NCBI GenBank assembly: GCA_003661605.2
Contig: QMWL02000055.1
Span: forward strand, 1-5,183
Direction: 5' to 3'
DNA length: 5,183 bases
From: an archaeon
GTDB lineage: Archaea > Thermoproteota > QMWL01
Shown here: positions 1 to 5,183 of the stretch, in pieces
How positions within the stretch are numbered: the first letter of the stretch is position 1
How the letters are laid out: every line of letters starts with the position of its first letter
Notes under the pieces: model-generated
What the model was told of the DNA's origin: nothing
What the model saw: only the letters and a program-made list of their open reading frames with translations
The model's database searches: none
Program-made: the position numbers and the translations under genes

Positions 1-267
1 ACCCACCTTACGCTCAAAGGGAGGTTGTCGAAGACCAAGCTCTGTTTCAATAACATGCTTCAATTCATCGCATGCACGGTGAACTTCAACTATAACACGA
101 TGACCTTCCTGTTTCGCTTTGAAGGTCGTCGCGTACTTACCATATGTTCGAACCCACCAGCCATTCTGCCTTTCATATAGAGAAGATACGAAAGATGGGG
201 AAAGCGTCAGATTAAGCGAGTATGGATGTGGGGGCTTTATTGTAAACTTCACACTATGCCTCAGCAA
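1..267 (-). CDS. Probable HhH-GPD-type DNA glycosylase, N-terminal part (runs off left edge)
   Basis: An open minus-strand frame of 89 codons runs without a stop from a TTG at 267 to the left edge. It begins MLRHSVKFTIKPPHPYSLNL and is well balanced in composition, with strand-like segments (FTIKPP, YSLNLTLSPSFVSSLY, GWWVRTYG, HRVIVEVH) and then a helix leading into ELGL. This arrangement resembles the N-terminal beta domain that precedes the helix-hairpin-helix glycosylase core in AlkA/8-oxoguanine glycosylase relatives, which remove damaged bases from DNA. The catalytic HhH and Asp lie beyond the edge, so the function is inferred from weak N-terminal resemblance only. I chose TTG 267 because an AT-rich box is centred about 26 bases upstream. 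GTG at 252 (giving MKFTIKPP) and TTG at 285 are alternatives. The gene is divergent from the exported protein at 318. That it is a real gene is likely; its name is moderate to weak. Confidence 0.6.
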   Translation of the reverse strand, partial: MLRHSVKFTIKPPHPYSLNLTLSPSFVSSLYERQNGWWVRTYGKYATTFKAKQEGHRVIVEVHRACDELKHVIETELGLRQPPFERKVG

Positions 268-289
268 CAGTACATTGCTGGACAAATTG

Positions 290-297
290 TTAAAAAG
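290..297. promoter_or_regulatory. Shared TATA-like box for divergent genes (left pair)
   Basis: TTAAAAAG on the plus strand (CTTTTTAA on the minus strand) is the AT-rich centre of a 50-base divergent gap. Its centre is about 24.5 bases before the ATG at 318 and 26.5 before the TTG at 267. Archaeal TATA boxes sit about 26 bases before the transcription start, so both genes would be leaderless. No Shine-Dalgarno sequence precedes either start. One box serving both directions is inferred. Confidence 0.5.
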
Positions 298-317
298 AAA
301 TCTCAAAGCCTCTGAGT

Positions 318-1292
318 ATGAAGCGATTCCTCCCGGTCCTGTTAGTCGTTGCTCTGATAGCCATCGCTCCTCTACCGACACCGCGGATCCGTGCACAAGC
401 AATAGCCTGGGGCTACGAAGCGCACATAGCTCTAACGGGATACTATATGGTTGAGTACGATTGGACAACCGATACATACATCTACACTTACATCAAGGGA
501 GACAGTATTGGTGTAAACATAATGTTCAAACCGTATATCGAACCGGATGAGGTACTTCAGGTAGACGATGCATACGTTACTGTTACCTGGAAAGGCGGGT
601 TCCTAGACTTCCCACAGCTAGATGGTAAGCTAATTGACTACGACGAGGTAGTACTTGACGCTGTAGAAATCACAACAGATGATGCAACACCTGACATCTT
701 CTTATACACCCTCACCGTCGTACTATCTGTCAATGGAACTGAAACGGACATACCCATCGGCATAGTTATCTGGTCTCCTGAACATAGGAATGCGTACGAG
801 GCTCGAAACAATGCAACAGACCTCTATGACTATGTAGCGAGTTTAGTCTACGGAGGAGTTCCTGTTCCAACGCCTAACGGCACCGTCTACATGCCTGTAG
901 GGCTAAGCTACTATCCAGATCTGTTTAAAGCTGGTCAGCTTATGGAGCTGGGCGACCGCGCCTACGATCGCCATGACTACACAACGGCGAAGAACTACTA
1001 CGACCAAGCAATCAGCATTCTCACTACAATCAAAGAAAACACGCGTCCTACACTCAATGCTGTTGACTCCTATTCAAGCAGATTCCCAACCCTACTGGGC
1101 AACTACTGGGATGCTAAAGCAAGCAGTATTCGTTCCCAATCGTTCACCAGCATCGGTATACTCGCACTATGTATCCTAGGTGGTCTAGGCGTCCTACTCG
1201 CTGGTGTTGGGTTCATGATGTGGATGCTCGCACGGCGAAGGGCTATTCTATCTGAGATCGCAGCCCGCGAAGTCGCTGCTGAAGAAGTCTAG
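318..1292 (+). CDS. Exported protein with C-terminal membrane anchor and TPR-like helices
   Basis: I do not recognise a named family. Residues 1-28 form a typical signal peptide (MKRF, a hydrophobic run VLLVVALIAIAP, then an RAQA cleavage-like end). Residues 29 to about 200 are rich in beta strands and aromatic and acidic residues, with three N-glycosylation sequons (N139, N165, N187), as expected of an archaeal surface protein. Residues about 204-239 read like a TPR or paired-helix repeat (GDRAYDRHDYTTAKNYYDQA). Residues 277-306 make one transmembrane helix followed by ARRR and a short tail, giving a type I topology with most of the protein outside the cell. The role is perhaps an envelope scaffold or binding protein; no catalytic motif is visible. 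ATG 318 is preferred because it directly begins the signal peptide and lies about 25 bases after a TATA-like box. The gene ends 8 bases from the convergent radical SAM gene. Confidence 0.85.
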   Translation: MKRFLPVLLVVALIAIAPLPTPRIRAQAIAWGYEAHIALTGYYMVEYDWTTDTYIYTYIKGDSIGVNIMFKPYIEPDEVLQVDDAYVTVTWKGGFLDFPQLDGKLIDYDEVVLDAVEITTDDATPDIFLYTLTVVLSVNGTETDIPIGIVIWSPEHRNAYEARNNATDLYDYVASLVYGGVPVPTPNGTVYMPVGLSYYPDLFKAGQLMELGDRAYDRHDYTTAKNYYDQAISILTTIKENTRPTLNAVDSYSSRFPTLLGNYWDAKASSIRSQSFTSIGILALCILGGLGVLLAGVGFMMWMLARRRAILSEIAAREVAAEEV

Positions 1293-1315
1293 GGTTTTCG
1301 TTATATCAGGTTTTT
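1293..1315 (+). terminator. T-rich stretch after the exported-protein gene
   Basis: Immediately after the TAG stop come a T4 tract (1295-1298) and a T5 tract (1311-1315) on the plus strand. Archaeal RNA polymerase terminates at short U-rich tracts without needing a hairpin, so these are reasonable terminator candidates. The second tract lies inside the 3' end of the opposing radical SAM gene. The tracts are short, so the call is tentative. Confidence 0.3.
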
Positions 1316-2068
1316 CGGAATCTTATCCGGATAAAATGCAGTATGCGGCTTAATACCTGCTCTCCTCAATCGCTGTACAACATGCGGGTACAAAAACACG
1401 TACTCCTCCTCGAATTCCTCAATCAGCACCGAATCGATAGCTTGAAGCCTGCTCCTAAGCTGCCGTAAAGCCTCCTTGGAGGAGAAGGATAGCATTACCG
1501 CAGGGTGGCAGGGAACTCCGTAATTCAGTAGATGCTCTAGTGCCTTTAGTTGCAGCTGAAACGCAGATGGCTTTGCACCCGTAAGCTGGTGAAACTCTTG
1601 CTCGGACGCTCCTTTCAGCGATACTCGGACATGAACGCACGTGAATTTCGACAGGTCGCGCGCATACTTTGAGTCACTACCTATGATCGTTCCATTTGTT
1701 TCCAATATGAATAGATATCGACCATCTTCTTCTATAAGCTCCATTAATCGAAGAAGGTGTTCCCACCCAAGTGTAGGTTCGTTACCGCTCACTCGCAACA
1801 ATCGGTATTTACAGCGACGAGCGCAACGTTCAAGAGCGGAGAAAACTTCCTCAGGACTGTAAAACCGACCTGTTGTAGGATGATCACGAGGGTAGCCACT
1901 CCAGCAGAAAACACACCTAAGGTTGCATCCCGTGCAGTCCGCAGTTGCAATTCCTCCGTACCATTTCCCTCCTCGTACCAGGCGGTAGTAGCGCCGTAGC
2001 ACACCCCTAACAACAAGCGGGCGTATTCGCTCAGCTACCACAAGCGGATCGTAACCAGGTTCGCTCAA
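1301..2068 (-). CDS. Radical SAM enzyme, PFL-activase-like
   Basis: A 255-residue protein with the radical SAM cluster motif CNLRCVFC (C48, C52, C55), which would bind a [4Fe-4S] cluster and cleave S-adenosylmethionine to start radical chemistry. An extra cysteine, C45, lies just before it. SGNEPTL (94-100) stands where the SAM-binding GGE motif is usual, and LETNG (122-126) and VRVSLKG (147-153) match later strands of the partial TIM barrel. The length suits a single-domain protein related to activases of the pyruvate-formate-lyase-activating type; there is no obvious SPASM or cobalamin domain. The substrate cannot be read from the sequence, and no glycyl-radical partner is in the window. 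The TTG start at 2068 is chosen because a stop codon lies five codons further upstream with no other start between, and an AT-rich box is 22-23 bases upstream. GTG at 2041 is an alternative. It is convergent with the exported protein and divergent from the small membrane protein. Confidence 0.85.
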   Translation of the reverse strand: MSEPGYDPLVVAERIRPLVVRGVLRRYYRLVRGGKWYGGIATADCTGCNLRCVFCWSGYPRDHPTTGRFYSPEEVFSALERCARRCKYRLLRVSGNEPTLGWEHLLRLMELIEEDGRYLFILETNGTIIGSDSKYARDLSKFTCVHVRVSLKGASEQEFHQLTGAKPSAFQLQLKALEHLLNYGVPCHPAVMLSFSSKEALRQLRSRLQAIDSVLIEEFEEEYVFLYPHVVQRLRRAGIKPHTAFYPDKIPKNLI

Positions 2069-2084
2069 CGGTCCTAAGTGGAGC

Positions 2085-2096
2085 TATTTTTAATAA
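2085..2096. promoter_or_regulatory. Shared TATA-like box for divergent genes (middle pair)
   Basis: TATTTTTAATAA on the plus strand reads TTATTAAAAATA on the minus strand, so it is close to symmetric. Its centre (about 2090) is 25-26 bases before the GTG at 2116 and 22-23 before the TTG at 2068, inside a 47-base gap. It is the only AT-rich block in the gap. Both genes would be leaderless; bidirectional use is inferred. Confidence 0.55.
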
Positions 2097-2115
2097 CTTC
2101 ATACTAAACCGCGAC

Positions 2116-2535
2116 GTGCCTTTGCCTTTACTTAGTACTGGTCTCTTCAGCGCATTCGGTTGGCTACTTACAGGAATAAGCTTTGCAGCTGCTATCCTCC
2201 TTCTCGCTCTCCTTATCATTGCAGGTCTGGTGATCATCGCCCTTCCACTATACTTTGCGGCACGAATCATCAGAGGCGAAGCCTCCATAGGAGCTGCTGT
2301 TGGTGCTATGCTTCTCGGTACTATCCTTAGTTTTCTCATCCTAACGCTCATAGGTCCCTTCCTCCCCCTTCTCGCTCTACTCCTAGCCTTCCTTGCATGG
2401 ATCGCCGTCATAAAGGCTGCCTTTGAAGTAACCGCCCTTCAGGCCATCGCTATCGCCATTATCGCTATTCTTCTCTTTGTCCTCGCCATCGTCATCATCG
2501 GCTTACTAGCCGTTATGCTTGCTTTCATCCCATGA
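2116..2535 (+). CDS. Small multi-spanning membrane protein of unknown function
   Basis: A 139-residue, extremely hydrophobic protein made almost wholly of Ala, Leu, Ile, Val, Gly and Phe. Likely membrane segments are residues 19-47 (long, ending FAARII), 57-79, 82-99 and 108-137, so about four helices, with short basic loops at R50-R53 and K100. The glycine-alanine pattern IGAAVGAMLLGTILSF (58-73) would suit tight helix packing. No transporter or catalytic motif is visible and I do not recognise a family. The GTG at 2116 is chosen because a TATA-like box lies about 26 bases upstream and no Shine-Dalgarno site is present. Its TGA overlaps the ATG of the next gene (ATGA), so the two are almost certainly one transcription unit with coupled translation, and the proteins probably act together at the membrane. 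Confidence 0.8.
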   Translation: MPLPLLSTGLFSAFGWLLTGISFAAAILLLALLIIAGLVIIALPLYFAARIIRGEASIGAAVGAMLLGTILSFLILTLIGPFLPLLALLLAFLAWIAVIKAAFEVTALQAIAIAIIAILLFVLAIVIIGLLAVMLAFIP

Positions 2536-2993
2536 CCGAGCCAGCTCGCTCATCACTACGGGGAAAAACTGTCTACGACTGGTACGATGGTCGAGAAATC
2601 GGTGTAATCGCACAAGAGCATCCCCGGTCAGGTATCGTCGAAATCGGTAAGCAACCTCCTTTCCTCGAAATCCCGATAGCACAGCTCGAGGAGGATGGCG
2701 AGTTCTTGATACTACTACCCGAGTGGCTCGTCGAACTACGTCGCCTACTCACGAAGGCTCGTTCCTCTAAACTATCTGATGAAGAGTATGCCCAGCTAAC
2801 AATCTGCTATAACCGTGCATGTTCAGCTCGTGAGTTCTTTGCTGGGCGCTTAGAGGTTGTACGCCGGCACCTTGGTGCACCCAACCGGGAAAAACGAGTA
2901 CGCGCTCTCCGCGAGCTAAGCCGCCTTCGCCAGCGCCTCTCCCGCCTCGAATCTCTGATAGCCGAAGCCGACGAAGTGCTTTCTACCTACTAG
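2532..2993 (+). CDS. PRC-barrel-like protein with C-terminal helical region
   Basis: A 153-residue soluble protein. Residues about 8-62 look like a PRC-barrel: a small beta barrel opening with LRGKTVYDWYDGREIGVI (the usual G-K-V-D-x-x-G-x-x-I-G pattern), followed by GIVEIGK, FLEIPIAQL and EFLILLP. Residues about 66 to the end are helical and strongly charged; 120-150 (EKRVRALRELSRLRQRLSRL and onward) could form a coiled coil. PRC-barrels act as adaptor or RNA- and protein-binding modules, for example in RimM, photosynthetic reaction centres and the archaeal division protein CdvA. A PRC-barrel plus helices recalls CdvA, but this protein is shorter and no CdvB or CdvC gene is in the window. The start overlaps the preceding membrane gene by ATGA and has no Shine-Dalgarno site. 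A likely role is a cytoplasmic partner of that membrane protein. The PRC assignment is from pattern only. Confidence 0.75.
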   Translation: MTEPARSSLRGKTVYDWYDGREIGVIAQEHPRSGIVEIGKQPPFLEIPIAQLEEDGEFLILLPEWLVELRRLLTKARSSKLSDEEYAQLTICYNRACSAREFFAGRLEVVRRHLGAPNREKRVRALRELSRLRQRLSRLESLIAEADEVLSTY

Positions 2994-3016
2994 AACAAGT
3001 CTTACATACACAAAAC

Positions 3017-3024
3017 AAATTATC
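3017..3024 (+). promoter_or_regulatory. TATA-like box before the antiporter
   Basis: AAATTATC, the AT-rich core of the 52-base gap after the PRC-like gene, is centred about 26 bases before the ATG at 3046. This fits a leaderless promoter of its own, even though the gene could also be read through from the upstream pair. A weak purine stretch (AGGCGGA) before the ATG could instead act as a poor ribosome binding site. Confidence 0.4.
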
Positions 3025-3045
3025 TGCGGCAGAGTAGGCGGATCC

Positions 3046-4278
3046 ATGACTCCTGTTGCACGCGCGCTTGTTTCAATAAGCGTGCTGATTGTATCAGGCA
3101 AGATGTTCGGAGAGGCTGCCCTAAAGTTTGGTCTACCTGAAAGCGTAGGTTGTGTAGTTGCCGGTATCGTGTTTAGTCCTTACTTATTGGGTTCTGATAT
3201 TGTAATTCACGGAGAGCCACTTGTTGTGTTTAATGAGTACGTAGCGTTCGTCGCCGAGCTAGCGCTTCTTTTCGTCATCTTCGCTGCTGGGCTAGAACTA
3301 TCACTAGACGAGCTTCGAAAGGTAGGCTTAGCTGGTGTTCTCATCGGGGTGGGTGAAGCGCTCTTCGTCTTCTTCACATCCTTCGTCATTATCGCTGGTG
3401 CACTTCAGCTACCTGCTACCGATGCTCTCGTACTTGCTACTGCATTAGTACCTACAAGCACCGCTATGATAGCTGCAACCCGCTCTATCCGTGGCATCAA
3501 TCGCTCCCTACTCCTTAGCATCGCCATCATTGATGATATCATGAGCCTCAACATTCTCGCTGCATCGTTGATGGCGATCCAGCTCGGTAGGACCTATATC
3601 GATGCACAGCAACTTTTCTCAGGACTCATGATATCCCTTGGCTTGTTCTTTGCGATAGTTCTCATCGGTACCTATGTCGTCCGTCCAATAGCGCGTACGC
3701 TCCGCGCTACCCTTGAACCTGAGCACGCACGAGTCCACATGCGTGCCATAGCAATCGCATTATGCTTCGCCTTCGTAGGTCTAATGGCTGGTATGGGCTA
3801 TGAGATGATTCTAGGCGCTTTCGCAGCTGGTATCATTGTAGCTAGCACTGAAATGTACGAAGAAGCACGGCGTTTTGCAAGTCAGCTAAGCAGCGTTTTC
3901 GCTCCTATCTTCTTCACCTACGTGGGTGCTGCTCTAAACCCGCAGCGACTCAGTCCCTGGATCCTCCCAACCGCTTGCGTGGTCATCCTCATCGCGGTCG
4001 CAACCAAGCTCTTTATCGTATCTCTCCTCTCCTATCCGCTTACCCGCTCCCTTCTTCGATCAATTCAACTCGGTGCGGTACTTACTCCTCGCGCCGAAGT
4101 AGGTATAGTTGTCGCTGGGCTCGCCTTCTCCATGGCTGCAATCACCCCTGAAATTTACGCTGTAATAATTGTAGAAAGTATCGCCACCTGCTTTGCCGCA
4201 CCACTTATTCTCGCTGCCACATACCGCGTCAAACCCTCTCTCACCAAACAGCCAGCAGAACCTGACCAGGCAGAGTAA
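3046..4278 (+). CDS. CPA2-family cation/proton antiporter
   Basis: A 410-residue membrane protein with 12 or so hydrophobic segments, matching the Na+/H+ exchanger domain of the CPA2 family (NapA/KefB-like), which swaps Na+ or K+ for H+ across the cell membrane. Signature stretches are AGLELSLDEL (81-90), ALVPTSTAM (133-141) in the unwound helix, the ion-binding IIDDIMSL with adjacent Asp163-Asp164, FVGLMAGMGYEMILGAFAAG (243-262), FFTYVGAALNP (289-299), a helix lysine K321 that may correspond to the TM10 lysine of NapA, and TPRAEVGIVVAG (347-358). The Asp-Asp pair is typical of electrogenic exchangers of this family. The protein ends soon after the last helix with a short polar tail (PSLTKQPAEPDQAE), so it lacks the C-terminal TrkA/RCK regulatory domain of KefB-type members. 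The ATG is the only start near the TATA-like box. Cation specificity cannot be told. Confidence 0.92.
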   Translation: MTPVARALVSISVLIVSGKMFGEAALKFGLPESVGCVVAGIVFSPYLLGSDIVIHGEPLVVFNEYVAFVAELALLFVIFAAGLELSLDELRKVGLAGVLIGVGEALFVFFTSFVIIAGALQLPATDALVLATALVPTSTAMIAATRSIRGINRSLLLSIAIIDDIMSLNILAASLMAIQLGRTYIDAQQLFSGLMISLGLFFAIVLIGTYVVRPIARTLRATLEPEHARVHMRAIAIALCFAFVGLMAGMGYEMILGAFAAGIIVASTEMYEEARRFASQLSSVFAPIFFTYVGAALNPQRLSPWILPTACVVILIAVATKLFIVSLLSYPLTRSLLRSIQLGAVLTPRAEVGIVVAGLAFSMAAITPEIYAVIIVESIATCFAAPLILAATYRVKPSLTKQPAEPDQAE

Positions 4279-4283
4279 AACCT

Positions 4284-4314
4284 CTTACAGTAAGGTCTAG
4301 CTGCTGAGCTAACC
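4284..4314. terminator. Small inverted repeats in convergent gap (possible terminator)
   Basis: The 30-base gap between the antiporter and the DUF366 gene holds two inverted repeats. CTTAC/GTAAG with a single central base lies at 4284-4294. GGT(C)TAGCT, loop GCTG, AGCTAACC lies at 4294-4314, an 8-pair stem with one bulged C that overlaps the stop codon of the minus gene. On the minus strand a T4 tract (4280-4277) follows the first repeat. They may help end transcription on both sides, but the stems are weak. Confidence 0.3.
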
Positions 4315-4899
4315 TATTGTCCGATATTTGGAGAGATCAGACTCAACGTCTTCAAGCTCGTTGCGAAACGCGTTAAGAATCGTAAGGGCCAGCTCCCTCA
4401 CCCTATCATCATCCAGCTTTCGCTTAAGCAACTCACATAAGCCAGTCGCAGTAACACCCTCAGGAACTCCTGCTTTAGTCAGATTGATCCCAAAATGTAC
4501 TACCGCAGAAGTCGTCGAGAAGGTGGCTGCAGACACGGACAGCTTCCGGTTGTCTACATATAAGTCAGAGCCCTCTCGCCGCACTAGCAGCTCGTAGCGC
4601 CGATACAGCGCCTCTGCAACAACTACAGCGAAAAGACGCTGTCGGTAGATGGTTAGGCGTGGTGATGGATCGTCAAAGAACTCGAGACGAAAGTGTAGTA
4701 CATCGTCTCCTGTAATCGCTGCTCCTGCAGAAAGGTCCTCAACGTCTACCATTTCCTCCGCACGCACCGACATCGGACCTCGCCACGCAATACCGCACGA
4801 GCCTTCAACTCCTAAAACTCGCCGCGCCCAAAGAGGGCGGATCTGGCTTCCATCGTAGAGGAGCCGTTCTGCTAGCCACATGACCTTAAACCCTAGCAC
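4309..4899 (-). CDS. DUF366 family protein
   Basis: A 196-residue protein recognised as DUF366, a conserved, mainly archaeal family without an assigned function. The hallmark N-terminal region is present: MWLAERLLYDGSQIRPLWA (7-25), then GIAWRGPMSV (37-46), MVDVEDLSAGAAITGDDVLHFRLEFFD (50-76), and later HFGINLTKAGVPEGVTATGL (135-154). The conserved polar residues in YDGSQ, RGP and the acidic VDVED/DD/HF cluster look like an active or ligand-binding site, but that is inference. The length is close to what I expect for the family. The GTG at 4899 is preferred because it gives the short lead usual before the KxxW...YDGS stretch and lies 23 bases from a TATA-like box; the internal ATG at 4881 would give MWLAERLL and is a second choice. 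It is divergent from the right-edge radical SAM gene and convergent with the antiporter. Confidence 0.85.
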   Translation of the reverse strand: MLGFKVMWLAERLLYDGSQIRPLWARRVLGVEGSCGIAWRGPMSVRAEEMVDVEDLSAGAAITGDDVLHFRLEFFDDPSPRLTIYRQRLFAVVVAEALYRRYELLVRREGSDLYVDNRKLSVSAATFSTTSAVVHFGINLTKAGVPEGVTATGLCELLKRKLDDDRVRELALTILNAFRNELEDVESDLSKYRTIG

Positions 4900-4917
4900 A
4901 CCCCGCTACTCACACGG

Positions 4918-4926
4918 CTATATATC
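4918..4926. promoter_or_regulatory. Shared TATA-like box for divergent genes (right pair)
   Basis: CTATATATC contains the perfectly symmetric-type core TATATAT. Its centre at 4922 is 26 bases before the TTG at 4948 and 23 before the GTG at 4899, inside a 48-base gap. Neither start has a Shine-Dalgarno sequence, so both genes appear leaderless. Use by both strands is inferred from position. Confidence 0.55.
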
Positions 4927-4947
4927 GCATCCGCCCAAGCAACGAGC

Positions 4948-5183
4948 TTGCCCCGCGTCCTACTCGTTGACTGCGCTGGTCGCCCTCTAGGCTATCGTGT
5001 AGCGACATTAGATGTCATCGGGTTTGGAACTCTCCTTATTGCTGGTGTTTTGAAAAACCGTAACATCGACGTAGACCTCCTTGTCTTTGAAAAGTACCAG
5101 AAGATCGCGCATACCGACCCCCTTGATTATGCAGCTCTTCTCGCAACAGGCTTTACCCAGGACGAGCCCACCTTACGAGAAGC
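4948..5183 (+). CDS. Probable B12-binding-type radical SAM protein, N-terminal part (runs off right edge)
   Basis: An open frame from TTG 4948 reaches the right edge without a stop (78 full codons). It begins MPRVLLVDCAGRPLGYRVAT, then LDVIGFGTLLIAGVLKNRNI (21-40) and VDLLVFEKY (42-50). A strand VLLVD, a glycine-rich loop, a helix ending in AGVLKNRNI and a second strand VDLLVF make a Rossmann-like beta-alpha-beta start. The pattern D-x-x-G-R-x-x-G-x-R-x-x-T-x-D-V-I-G-x-G with AGVL matches the N-terminus of archaeal radical SAM proteins that carry a cobalamin-binding-like domain before the SAM barrel. The CxxxCxxC motif would lie beyond the edge, so the enzyme identity is inferred. The substrate is unknown. 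TTG is chosen because no other start lies nearby in frame and the TATA-like box is 26 bases upstream. It is divergent from the DUF366 gene. Confidence 0.7.
   Translation, partial: MPRVLLVDCAGRPLGYRVATLDVIGFGTLLIAGVLKNRNIDVDLLVFEKYQKIAHTDPLDYAALLATGFTQDEPTLRE

Noticed and set aside
119..454. Plus-strand frame of 111 codons at the left
   Set aside because: It overlaps both the minus-strand glycosylase-like fragment and the signal peptide of the exported protein, its composition is Ser/Thr/Cys-rich and patternless, and it has no promoter-like box. It is a shadow.
1641..1999. Plus-strand frames opposite the radical SAM gene
   Set aside because: They have Ser/Arg-rich composition and lie wholly antisense to a gene with clear catalytic motifs.
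2031..2411. Minus-strand Arg/Ala/Met-rich frame of 126 codons
   Set aside because: It is antisense to the hydrophobic membrane protein and crosses the divergent promoter. Arg-rich composition is the usual result of reading such a gene backwards.
2532..2993. Naming the PRC-like protein CdvA
   Set aside because: The barrel-plus-helix layout is similar, but it is shorter, no CdvB-binding tail is recognisable and no cdvB or cdvC gene is nearby.
3034..3041. AGGCGGA stretch as the antiporter's Shine-Dalgarno site
   Set aside because: It is a poor match, and every other promoter-proximal gene here looks leaderless with a box at the right distance. I kept it only as an alternative in the promoter entry.
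1..5183. tRNA, rRNA, CRISPR, insertion sequence or long direct repeat
   Set aside because: I read both strands for cloverleaf arms, repeated spacers and transposase motifs and saw none; nearly all sequence is taken up by the listed genes.

Overview
The window looks like compact archaeal chromosome, most likely from the Thermoproteota/TACK side. The signs are genes starting on TTG or GTG without Shine-Dalgarno sequences, AT-rich boxes about 23-27 bases upstream of start codons (leaderless transcription), a DUF366-family protein (mainly archaeal), and gene gaps of only 8-52 bases. Base composition is roughly balanced. A narrower placement is not supported. I see no tRNA, rRNA, CRISPR array, insertion sequence or phage gene.

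Layout from left to right: (1) the N-terminal 89 codons of a minus-strand gene leaving the left edge, probably a HhH-GPD-type DNA glycosylase; (2) divergent from it, a 324-residue exported protein anchored by a C-terminal membrane helix; (3) convergent with that, 8 bases away, a minus-strand radical SAM enzyme of 255 residues; (4) divergent from the enzyme, a plus-strand run made of a very hydrophobic small membrane protein, an ATGA-overlapping PRC-barrel-like protein with a helical tail, and then, after 52 bases with its own promoter-like box, a CPA2-type cation/proton antiporter; (5) convergent with the antiporter, a minus-strand DUF366 protein; (6) divergent from that, the first 78 codons of a probable cobalamin-binding-type radical SAM protein cut by the right edge.

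The gene functions do not make one obvious pathway: DNA repair, an envelope protein, two radical SAM proteins, an ion antiporter and conserved unknowns. The membrane protein and the PRC-like protein are the one tightly coupled pair and probably work together; the antiporter beside them may belong to the same membrane-related unit, but this is inference.

The most striking structural feature is regulatory. All three divergent gaps are nearly the same length (50, 47 and 48 bases on the chosen starts), and each holds one roughly symmetric AT-rich box placed 22-27 bases from both start codons. This suggests a repeated design in which a single TATA-like element drives two leaderless genes in opposite directions.
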